64,000 nt of DNA from Ectocarpus siliculosus (taxonomy: Eukaryota > Sar > Phaeophyceae > Ectocarpales > Ectocarpaceae), in contig FN649735.1 in the NCBI GenBank assembly GCA_000310025.1, forward strand, positions 3,902,108 to 3,966,107. The letters are read 5' to 3'. This document shows positions 1 through 11,100 of this stretch, piece after piece (position 1 is the stretch's first letter; each line of letters begins with the position of its first letter). The notes beneath the pieces are model-generated. The model was not told the origin of the DNA and searched no databases. It saw only the letters and a list, made by a program, of their open reading frames with translations. The translations under genes and the position numbers were made by a program.

Positions 1-2621
1 TCGAGGGAGTTGCCGTGGAGCTCAAGAAGCAAGAAATGCGCAACCTCTGCATGACTTGGATCGAGGACTTGCGCGAGTACTCATGGGAGCGGTTCGGTGG
101 CATGATACAACTCCTTGTAGCGGTATCCCACCGCGGCAGTCGGCACTCTACACTCTACACTCTGCAGGTCTACAGCGACTACAGCGTGTGTGCTGGCTCC
201 TGGCTCCTGGCCCTGTGCCCTGTGCTGCTGCTCGTGCGCGCGTGTTTTCAAATTGGGAGGGGGTCCGTGCTTGATTTGTTCCCCCTCTGTGTGTCTCACG
301 GGCCCCCCTCGGCCCCCTACATACCTACTTATGAGAGTTGGCGTTTATTTTATGATGCCTGACACGTGTTTTGGCGGTTTGCTGCGTTGCCTGGCGAAAG
401 TCAGGCATCTCAGGCACCAAACACCCTTTCAGGCAACCCCGATCTGAAAAGAGGCTGTCAGGCATGAAATCAGGGTTGCATGATAAATTTAAGGCTGAGC
501 TTACTTGCGTGTACACCGCATTCGCTGTCCTGCTGTAGATATGCAACCGCACACCTCCGGTGCTGCTGTGCTCTACACTGCTAGGAAGCTGTTGCGTCTC
601 TTGCACATTCTCCCCCTACTCTTTCTGTACTCTGCTTCGGTCATTCGTGCGCGATGTCACGATAATGCTCCTGCCGTGTGTTAGACGGTACGACAGGTAC
701 CACTGCTGCCGACTGGGTGTTACAGCTAAATACTGATGCTGTCGACCATGCATCAACAATGCAATGAACGTTGCCCCCCCCCCCTCCTGACGTTAAAAGA
801 GGGCACCGTGCTAGACCATCTGATTGGAAACAGAGAAGAGCAGATGAAAAACACGACACAACACCTTAAGGGCGCACTGGGGATCGCACTACCTCCTCTG
901 AAAAATCCAGGAAACGCCTGCATATCTCGGTTTTCCAAAGTCTAACTTCAGTACGAAACTTCCATCGCATATTAACCGTCCGCCGACCCCCCCTCGTGTA
1001 CAATGTTAGTAGCTGAGGTTGTAGCCCTTGCGATACACTACAGACTAGCGGTCCGCGATTTTCCAAACGATCCTTCTATCATCGAGTTCGGTGAGCTACA
1101 AGCTAGATTTTTGAAGCTGCTGTGCGGTCCGATTTTGAAACGCTTCAAGCACCTTTACTTAAAGGCTAGACATGCATATACATGACCCCAGGCATTCAAA
1201 TCGACAATGGCGACCAGCTGGATATGTGAGAGACGAGCTGTGCTGAAGTTCGCGGCCCCATACACTCACATAGGCGGTGATTCGTGTTCACCGTGTGCTT
1301 GAAGCGTTTCATATTTGGACCGCACAGCAGCTTCAAGAATCTAGCTTGAAGCTCCCCGAACTCGATGATAGAAGGATCGTTTGGAAAATCGCGGACTGCT
1401 AGTCTGTAGTGTATCGCAAGGGCTACAACCTCAGCTACTAACGTTGAACACGAGGGGGGGTCGGCGGACGGTTAATTTGCGATGGAAGTTTCGTACTGAA
1501 GTTAGACTTTGGAAAACCGAGATATGCAGGCGTTTCCAGGCGTTTCCTGTTTTTTTTAAGAGGAAGTACTGCGATCCCCAGTGTGGCCTTAATAGCTGCA
1601 GTCTAAAGAGCTCGCGCAGCGAGCAACGTTCTACAAAGAGCTACCATGCAGTCAGTAGTATTTAGCGCGTGCCGAACACTAAAGATAGCCCACAGCAGAA
1701 GCCGCCCAAAGCACCCATCCATCCATCCCCTGTTTTGCGGAGATTCTCCGAGGTTTACCTTTTTATTGTAAACTGTATTCTGAGAGATCTCGTTGTAGTG
1801 GACTGCCCTCTTTCAGTGTACTGTAGAGCGTGGCGTCATCTCCGTGGGGTCGACACGAGGCACTACTACTGTAACAACATCGGAAGACTTGCAAACAAGA
1901 TATCGGCCGTGGGGCAGGGCTCAATCGTATCCTCCTCCTACATATGTTGAAGAGCGATGGCATGAAGGAAACGTGCTTCAAAGCCGCTAAAAACAGACCG
2001 AAAGAAGGGTTGAAAATGGGCTCCAAGTTGTAGCGGTACAGTACATGGCGGGAGAGGTTCTCACACGCGAGGAGAGGTTTGCGAGACGGCCCGGGTGCAT
2101 CGAGCAGTCCTTAGAGCAACTACAATATGTAGTGGTAACCCCGTTGTGGCAGCGCTGTTTTCATACCATATAAGCTGACTATAGCAGCAGGTCTACTGCT
2201 CTCCAAACAGTTCTTGCTGGTGTGAGGTGCATCCTGTGCCTTGTGGGGGCATCATAGAAGCGAAGGCTTGCTCGAGATACCTGAACTGAGGCAGTGTCTG
2301 GCTGTGTGTCGAGTCCATGAACGTGACCGCGATTCTATGCTAAATATTTGATTGTGCGGAGCCATACACGAAATATCTCTCAAGGAGCGCCACAACCAGG
2401 GTTGCGCCGCATGAACCAGCTGTCTTCAGTCGAGCTCTTTCTCGCGAAACTGCTCAATTTTTCACGTGAAATACCCTACACCCCGCATAATCGCCCCCCC
2501 CCCCTCCCCGCCCCTTGAGGGATTGATCCGTTGGGACATCTATTTCAACCGATAGGACGCCATGCGACGACGGGCCGTTAACTTTTCTCGCCATCGTGCC
2601 TCTGACGCCCTGCTGCCGCAG
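1..2621. other. Intergenic or intronic DNA upstream of the first gene
   Basis: Apart from the foldback element at 866-1592 I see no convincing coding exon here. Reading frames are short and overlapping, and none joins in phase to the exon that opens at 2622. The 5' exon or exons of that gene probably lie in this stretch or further left. A short ATG frame at 2411-2464 was tested, but its only nearby donor leaves the wrong phase. A run of C at 2493-2501 and a C/T-rich tract precede the acceptor. Confidence 0.5.
866..1592. repeat. Foldback (inverted-repeat) element flanked by TTAA
   Basis: Two arms of roughly 290 bases (about 866-1155 and 1299-1592) are imperfect reverse complements separated by about 145 bases. 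The outer ends read TTAA then GGGCGCACTGGGGATCGCA on the left. On the right they read TGCGATCCCCAGTGTGGCC then TTAA, so both ends have a TTAA tetranucleotide next to matching termini. That is the signature of elements that insert at TTAA (piggyBac-type transposases use this target), although the terminal bases do not match the usual CCC start. No transposase is encoded, so it would be a non-autonomous MITE or foldback element. The short reading frames in it are mirror images of the two arms, not genes. Confidence 0.7.
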
Positions 2622-4053
2622 ATCCGTCCACTTCGGGGTCGTCGCGGTCCCGAACCTGTGCGTGGAGCTCCGCGGGTACGACGCCGCCGACGCTGCCGCT
2701 CTCCGGACAAGCACGGGCGGCGCGGCTGCGACCGCCGCTACCGTTGCCGTCGAGAGCGGCACCTGGCGGGATTGGCACGGGGCCGAGGCGAGGTTCTCGC
2801 AGCTGCAGCGGACCGAAGGACCCGAGGGGTCGTTCGCCTTCGTCACGCCAGAGAGTGGGCTCGTGCTCGTCCTGGCGGCCTACTCCGAAGGGGGTGACTA
2901 CCCCGCCGCGGTGCGAGTCTTCCCGGACGGCCTCGGCAGTAATGGCGGCGGCAGGGGCGTCGAGTCGGGCAGGGTGCAGGTGCACATCGACCTTCTAGAG
3001 GGGGGAAGAAGCCACGCGCCGGAAGCTCTGTGGAGCCAGGCCTCTGCTCGAGAGAACGACCGATCGCCGTGCGCGCGTGCCGAGGCCAAGAGCAAGGGGA
3101 ACAGCGATCCTCCCGCCTCCGATAGCAGCGGCTCGATCGAAGAAGACGATGATGATGGTGCTGTAGCGCAAGCAGCGCTCTCGGCTCTAGACGTCCCGTA
3201 TGTGGCAGGTTTAGCAGGAGAGACGTTGGCACATGCAAGGGTGGCTCTGACAGCTCTGCTCCTGTCCTCGTGTAGCAAGCTCGGTTGGCTAGGCGCGGAC
3301 TTGTGGGAGACGGGCGTTGCTGCGGGCGACGTGCTCCGCTTGGCAATGAACAAGGCAGGTCGATACGTGCAAGAGAGCGCGTTGTTGGTGAACTCGCCGG
3401 CGTGGTTTTCGCAAGGCTTGTCGGAGTTGTCGAGCTGGTTTGAGCAGAACTCAACCCGGTTTTGGTGGGAGGAGGCATCGACCCGAATTTCTCGTTGGTC
3501 GGGCCAGCGGACCCCGGAAGAGCTTTGGGTCACCTGGTGGGTGCGGGTCGGGGGCATCGCTCTGTCGCTAGGATTGGTGCAGCAGGTTTTGGTCTTCATC
3601 TGCAGGTGTTTCGTTAGGGCGGGGGCCCCACGAGAAGACCCTGTTGGTGACGGCGATGACGACGAAGGGTTCGGAGCTCGTGGCAACGAGCCAATCAGCG
3701 AGGCGGACGCGATGGTGGGGACGTTCTACGACCAAGACGGGAAGGTTTCCCGACTGGAGATCGCGAGATTCGACCGCGTCGAACAGCCGGTGACGGTCGA
3801 GAGGATGGGGGGCGTTTTGAGTGCGGTGTTTGGCAGAAGCAGCAGCAATAAGTCAAGGAAAGCATCAGTAGATGAGGTCTCCAACGGAAAGGAGACAGAA
3901 GCTGACGAGTTTTCTTCCATGTTTCGAGCTCTCAGCCAGCCTGCTTGTAGCACGATGGGGCCTGTCGAGGGAGGTGCGGAGGGTGCGAGTCAAGTTATCG
4001 TAGTGACGCAGCGGAGCTGGGCGAACGAACCAAGGGAAGCGATTAGCTACTAG
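2622..4053 (+). CDS. Single-pass membrane protein, terminal exon (possible GOLD-like region)
   Basis: About 477 codons are open, ending in TAG at 4051-4053. There is no in-frame ATG near the 5' end, and the frame is entered at a CTGCCGCAG acceptor just before 2622 (first codon split after two bases), so this is a last exon whose upstream exon is missing. The first ~130 residues hold a Cys-x-Glu and an EGSFAFVTPESG segment followed by alternating hydrophobic strands. This loosely recalls the GOLD fold of p24 cargo receptors; that is a guess. An acidic Ser/Asp stretch lies near residue 170. A strongly hydrophobic segment (about residues 305-330, core GIALSLGLVQQVLVFICRCF) is followed by a basic/acidic tail of ~145 residues, far longer than a p24 tail. 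Family assignment is weak; a membrane anchor is likely. Confidence 0.6.
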
Positions 4054-5838
4054 GGAGATGGTGGTTGACTCACAGACCCCCCTTTGTGATGCGCTGGTAT
4101 CACTCACATTGATTGTAGGTCGCGGCAATGGTACACGATACGCACACATGGGTCCGATAGTTTGGTAGCGTCCTTCATCGGTTAGGCTGCCTGAGAATGT
4201 AAACGTTGGTGTGAAAGCATTTGTTCTTGTGGTTGTTGCAGTTTGGTATGTGCCCAAGGATGCGGCTGGGTGCGAATTTGGTTCCGAAACACTGCTGTTC
4301 GCCTACCCTGGGGTTAGTTCTCGTTTTTTCGTAGATCTTGTTCGCAGATCCTTTTCCAATCCGCTTTCTAGGAGTTCCATGTGCATCAGTAACAAGAACA
4401 ACGGTCGAAAGTCTTTTCATGAACCCGCCACAGCCGCAAATCCATCAGTTTAAGGCGTAACAGAACAAGGAATCGATGAAGGGCGTATTTACGATGACTG
4501 GCTGTACATCTGAGATGTCCCGTGAGGTATTTTTACTACAGATATCGTATGTACGAAGAAAAACCAATGGTACGCAACATCAAGTTGCAGCAAATCTCTT
4601 TTAGGAGTGCGTCTCATCGAGATCTGTATAGGGGTCCTGGCAGCGATGATTGGTTGACGCCAGCCTCAGGTGGGACTCAAGAGTGAGTGTGTCCTTGCCT
4701 GCCTCCCGTCGGAGCAAATACACCTACGGAGAGAGGCGACACTCTTGAGACTACACACCACATTCATTCATTCATGGATCCCCCCGCCGACGAAAGATGT
4801 CTAACCAAGGAAATGCGAATACGGGTTGCGCATGGCGGTAGTAGGAGATGCACCGCTAACGAATTCCTCACAAGAAGAGGGGTTTCCTTGGTCTTTCTCT
4901 AGGTGCAACGTAAGCATGCAGATAGATGCTGTCCTGCCGTACTACCAGCAATATAGTCTAAAGATCCGCGAGCTCGGCGTTGTCGGTTGCTTCAGTAACT
5001 TGCAGATCCCGAACGCCGACATTGTTGTCAAGGAAAGGGGGGGGGGGGGGGGGTGTAAACTCGGACAAGCACACCTCACGGAGGAATCCTTCACCCCGCC
5101 GTAGCGTATCGTCTGCACAGAACACTGAACGAGGTCGATATCCCCACCCCCCGTGCACACGAAAGAGCAAGAAAAAATCGAGAAAACTTGCGTCCCCTAT
5201 CCCCCCCCCAAACGGCACGCCTCCGAAATTGGTATGAGGTCCTTGTTCCGAGCGCCGGATCGGCTCAACGCTCGCTCATGTTTCGATAGCTTCACACAAG
5301 GTTCCCTCGCACGACACCTTTCCCTCCCTCCCGTAGCCTTCGTTCTACCCATCGCATCAGGTGTGTTCGTCCGACCTGTTAACGGTTGTCGCAGCCTGTT
5401 GTGTGTCGCGATTTTGAGCGCATTCATGTTATGTAGAGATAATCTCATGTGGGATGTGGGATCGAAGAAGCAAGTGCGTGCGTGGTGTTTTTGGCCAAGG
5501 TCTTGGGGCCAACCCACTCAGAAGGCAGGCTCGGGATGCTGCCGGTGTACGCCGCTGGCGGCGTACGCGTAGGTACAATGGTGGCGGTATCCGATCCTAG
5601 CTAGCTGCTGTTTCATTCCTCTGGTCTTTTGTACATCGGCTTTGGCTGGTCCTCTGTCTCTCTCTCCGCGCTTTTGCTTGACCCTCTTTTTCGTACGACA
5701 CTCCGTGCTTGCTGCCTCTGTCATCCTCTATCGATCGTTTCTTCCTCTCGCTGCTGCTGCCGCGTCCCGATGAACGAATGCCGGCGTGTCTATGGCGGCG
5801 GCAACGGCGGTGGCGGTGTCCTGCTGCTGCGCTGCAGA
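4054..5838. other. Intergenic stretch between two plus-strand genes
   Basis: No exon could be supported. The stretch has a G homopolymer of about 15 bases near 5039-5053 and pyrimidine-rich sequence at 5600-5760. The sequence just before 5839 is the likely promoter and 5' leader of the plastid-protein gene, but no TATA-like element stands out. Reading frames such as 5153-5572 have no detectable domain character. Confidence 0.4.
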
Positions 5839-8101
5839 ATGAAGACTGGTCTGGCTTTTATTGCGATGGCGGTAGCCGCGGAGGCCTTCGTGACTCCGTC
5901 CGGGTGAGGGCAATGGTGATGTCATTCATGACACCGATCTCCTCAAAAAAGTTGTGTTTTGAGATTCGGCAGATTGACCGCCGTCCTTCGGGTAGGGTCA
6001 CATCCAGGCACAGCAGCATCGGTCGATGGTTGTGTAACAGCTGCTTTCCAAGACTTTTATTGTTGATTCATCCTCGCCAGGGTGCTGGCTTGCGGGTAGC
6101 ATGCTTGAGTATGGCCTCAGCGGTTCACGCCCAGCCGGCTGCTGTGGTATTTGACTTCAGCACAGCAGTAGGGTGACCGAAGTACCGCAGCTGCTGTTGT
6201 CCACTTTTATCTGATGTACCAGCGTTGTCTGCGGTCTTTCTGCGCATGCTCCCGTGTTCCCCTGATGTCTACACGCTACGCGTTAGTAGCTTGGGGTTGG
6301 GGGCTGTGGTGCTGAGTTTGATTCCAGAAGTTTAGCGCCGCATCGGTCGTCGATCGCAGCCAGCAGCCAACCCAAATTGAGTTGAACCCGATGCAAGAGA
6401 AAAAAAGCTCGGCCCTATACGATTGTACCTCAAACCCTGCTGCTGCTGATACGCCAAACATGTTTTTTTTTTTTTTTTCTTGATATGACACAACGAAACC
6501 ATCTCTATCATAGAAAAGAGTCTGAGACAGATTAGCAATGGATTCATAGCGTCAGAAAGTACCTGTATGTCCACGATTTCCCAGACAGCATATAGGGACA
6601 TCTCCCCTGCGGGTAACAGGCTCAACAAGACAGTTTGGTAGCTGTCTTGTGTGTCTCATATATGTTATGTTGGGAAGGTGCAGATGATATATGTGTTAGG
6701 TACTGGTCTGGCGTTTTGTGTGTGACACCCTTTTGATCGTAGGGCATGCAATATTTTGTATGCATAGGAGTACCGCAACGCGTGTACAGCAGTAGACCGG
6801 CGCCATGATAGATGAGACGAACACCTAGCCACACCCACACTGTGCTGCGCATTTTTTTTGTCGCGTCCATGTGCGGTAAGTGAGGGAGATGGCCCATCGG
6901 CGTCGTGTGGAGAGAGAAAGTGCCGGCCTGGTTTTATCTTGCCTGCAGTATTCCCGCCGTTTCGCGTTAATTCGTTTTTTGAAGTGCGTTACATACCTCC
7001 GGACTACCTTGCTGACAGCAGTATCTTTGTGCTTCCAAGTATGCATAGAGGTCCCTTGTTGTACTTTGTTGGCGACGACCGCGTTGCCGTGATAACTCCG
7101 CGCGTCAAGACCGTGTTGCCAAAATGCTTCGGTCGGTGCCCCTCCATGAAAATGGGCGGGTTCTGCGCCAGGCGGAGCCCCCCACCCTACTCAGCCGGCG
7201 TCCGCCGTGTTCAAAGTTCAAAGCAACGTACAAGACGTTGATGGTTTTTCCCATCTATGTCAAGCGACAAGATATACATTCACCCGCCCCAAAACGGCGT
7301 ATCCACCCTATCTAGGTACCCCACCTTCGCTGAGCCCCCTCTACTGCGAGGGAGGATAGTACGACGTTGGCGGGGTATGCATGTATATCCGCGTACTACT
7401 GTACCCGCCCACGGAAGACATCCGCGTCAGTTGGACCGGCGTACGGATGCCAGAAGAGCAGAGACCGGAACGTTTTCTTACTGTGAAGAAAACATTTAAC
7501 ACCGACAACTTTTTTCAGTGTGAAGAAGAAAACATTAACAACGACAACAACCCGCGATGGTGGGGCTGCTATGTTTCTTCCTATTTATAGCTGAGGTGTA
7601 CATGGGTCGCGGCGTTTTTACCTCTGGTCCCTTTGTTGGGGCCAATTCGGCGCTGTTCATGTTTTTTTTTGTCCAACCCCATCGCCGCCGCTACTGCTGT
7701 AATGTTCCAGACTTCCCTCCAGACTCCCACCGAACCTGCCACTACAACATAGCTCAACATGCTGTCCCTGTGCGCGTCCCCCCCCCCCCCCCCCTCCCGC
7801 AGCTTTGCTGGAAGTGCGTTGTCCCGCGTGTCGTCATCGTCGTCGTCGTCGTCTACCATCCGAATGGCGGAAAGCAACGCGGCCTTGGAAGCCTTCGACG
7901 AGTTGGAGCAGTCGGTCGCGCCGGCACCCCCGGGCGGAGGGTTCTGGTTCGGTTCGTCAGGGTTCTGGGGAGAGGAGGACTACCGCGGGTTTGTGGACGG
8001 CTACAAGGCGGACAACCTTATCAACGTGGGTTCTTGCTATTACTGCCGTCGTCGTCGTCGTCGTCGTCGTCTTTGTTGATGTTGTTGTTGTTGTTGTTGT
8101 T

Positions 8102-8137
<36 letters not shown>

Positions 8138-11100
8138 CGCTGTGGTTGTTGCGGCCGTAAGACTGAGCGCCGATACCGCGGTGGTTTGGGTGCAAGCACT
8201 CATGTCAAGGTTATTACCTATCGTACAGCAGGTCGCCCCCTTACTATCACGTCAGCCAATATTGTCCTCTTCCCAATACGGTTTCGTGTGCATAGTCGGG
8301 TCGGCGGCATGCCACCAACAGCCTGATTGCGGTAGTCCACTATCTTCGTAGAAGGATATCTCTGCGAGAGAAATCCAATAAAGTGGGCGCTCTGCTGTTT
8401 GAATGTTTGCGATCGATGATGGCGTTGCGAACGCCTTTCGTAGAACGCCGAGGGAAGGGTCGCTTTGGGAGAAGGGCTTGGACGTTGTCTATTAGGCTGT
8501 GTAGACATGTGGGAAGGCCGGGGTCGTGCTGGCCTCAACCCCTTCTCTCGTGTTTTTTTTCTTGTGGTAGATGCTCGTCTTTGTTTTCTGGCCGTTTGCA
8601 CTCGCCTTGTACCCGGGCAGCGCATGGACCCATCCAGTTGCGTTTGTTCAGCCACTTGTTCTCAACCAAACCTGCTGCTAGAATTCACCAGAGACACCAG
8701 ACCCCTTGGTTTGTACGTAAACGACCGCGTTCACCCGCATGCTGTACTTACCGGGACCACCTGCACTCCTTGCCCACGATGTTTTTTTATTTTTTACATG
8801 TTTACCGACCGCGTCTCCCAGATGGGCAGTCATCGGTAAAACTGTCTACTTGCTGCTCACGGTGTTGATCTCGTTTTGTTGGCTGCCTCCTTCTCGGTGA
8901 TTTTATTCTTCCTGGCTGATGCTTGGCATGCCTCACGTAACTCCGGGCTTTTTGCCCCCGCTGTGTTCTCCTGTACTTTTTTTTACCGCTCTTGTTTCAG
9001 GGCGTGTACCCGATCATCGACCGCGTTCGCGCCACCAAGATCCTCACCACCACCTCAGAGGTACGGCATTTTTTTTTCTTTTTTTATTGTGTGATCATTG
9101 CGGAGGGGGTCCCTGTTTGGTGCCGGTTGAATCATGATCTTAAGACTCTTTTCTTATAGAGATGGATTCGTTGGGTCAAGTTGAAAAAAAACTAATAACG
9201 CCGATGCCCGGCATAGTCCCGGTGTTTTCGGCGGGCACACACTGAAGTTCCACGCCAGTGACTCTCAGCACTTTGAAATGGTGCCGGTCCGGTATAGTGC
9301 CGGTGAATTTTCGGGGAACATACCGGCGCTAATTACAGGGATCCCCAAGGTATTCACACATTTTTTTTTTGTATTGATTGTAGTGTGCGGTTTGCGCAAC
9401 CTCTTTTTGGTTGTAGTGTCATGCAGACTCCTTTGATTTGCCGCGTGCGGCTTGTGCAGACTCTTTTTTTTTTCCCTTCCGACACTGGTCATTCAGCCTT
9501 CCCAAGATTGGGCACGATTCGGGCTTTCGAAAGTCGATGCTTCTGTTTTTTGTTTTTTGGGGTTTGAAGAAGAATCGGTATCGCTCTCCGCGTTGTTAGC
9601 CTCAGCTTAGGGATGGGGTTATGCGCTGTTTTTTTTTTAGCCTTTTGTGGGGGGTTCCGTGAGTTGCAGATCTTTGGCCTTCGTACACAGGAATATCTAC
9701 CGGTGGTTGTTCCCACCCGCCAGTGTCAGACCTTTTTGTGGGGGGTTCTGTGAGTTGCAGATCTTTGGCCTTCGTACACAGGAATATCTACCGGTGGTTG
9801 TTCCCACCCGCCAGTGTCAGACCTTCCTTCGTTCCGTAATATTATTGCGTCCCCAAAACTGCATATTAAGAAATACCCTCAAAACCCCAACCAATACAAA
9901 ACAAAACACACACACACACACACACACACATTGGTATGTCTTCACGTTGATATGTAAGGTCGGGACGGATGGGGGCGGGAATACGTTCGGCAGTCAGATG
10001 GAGATACAAGGGCGAGTCCTATCCTATATCCTAGCCTTGCGTATCCTGACTGCTGTCTGGCTGTGGACTTACCCGTCCCAATGGATTGTTTCGTCTGTTT
10101 TTGTCGATCTGGTCTGACTCGTCCGCTGGTGGATGAAGCCGTCCCAATGAATTGTTTCGTCTGTTTTTGTCGATCTAGTCTGACTCGTCCGCTGGTGGAT
10201 GAAGCCGTCTGTCTCAGTGACTCGTCTCGCGTACAATAGTCTGGCTGTCTGTCTGTCTGCTGGTGCATCAAACTTGTTGTCTTCACCGCTTGTCTTTCGA
10301 TCCGATGTATGATATTTAGATCTGCCCATATGCCTCACTGCTATGTCGTCTAATTGCTTGCTACACCGCTGATTGGTCTATGTTGTAATTTCGTTGATTT
10401 CTTTCTTCTTTCCGTGTTAATGTATTAATATTAATAGTCGGGACTCCTCTCCGAGCTTGAGGACGCCGGGCTCACCCTCAGCGAGGCAGAGAAGCTGCTC
10501 CCTCAATGTAAGTGTTTTTTTTTTTTGCATGTTGATGATGCCGCTTGCGAGTCACTTGAATGGTAGCTAGCGACGGGGCGACGGTCCATCTCGGCAACAG
10601 TATTTTCTCTCTTTTTCATTTTTTTTTTGGCTTCGAAAGCCGTGTTTGCGCTCTGGAGCACATCATTATCCCAAGTGCAGCTTGACCACAGCAGAACGGG
10701 CCCGCAAATCAAGACATTGATTTTTCCGCTGAGACTAGGAAATGGTGCGAACCTGTACCTATGGATGAGGGTACGTTGCTAAACATTTCTTTCTCCAGGC
10801 TTATTTCCACCTTGTTTCAAGCGACACTCTGTCTCTCATTTTTGTTCAGTCGTCGAAGCATGCAATCCGTGTTTGAAGCTGATAGCGCTTCTCTTGTTTT
10901 CCCTCCCTGACCGATGGCGACGACGAGACTTAACCCGATTTTTTCTCTTTTGATTCATCGTCCGGCGTCAGCATGCAATCATAATCATTGATGCAAGCTG
11001 ATATATATCTACACCTCCTTTTTTTTTCTCGCCAACCGACAATCATTGTCTGATAACTCCCCGCCCCCCCACCCCCCGCCGTTTTTTTTTCTCTCGTTGA

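Noticed and set aside
2454-3686. Long minus-strand frames opposite the first membrane-protein exon
   Set aside because: They are complementary shadows of a GC-rich coding exon; composition is Pro/Arg/Ser-rich with no motif and no splice support.
7557-8351. 264-codon plus-strand frame rich in Val, Leu and Phe
   Set aside because: It reads through the trinucleotide and poly-T repeats out of frame with the spliced plastid gene.
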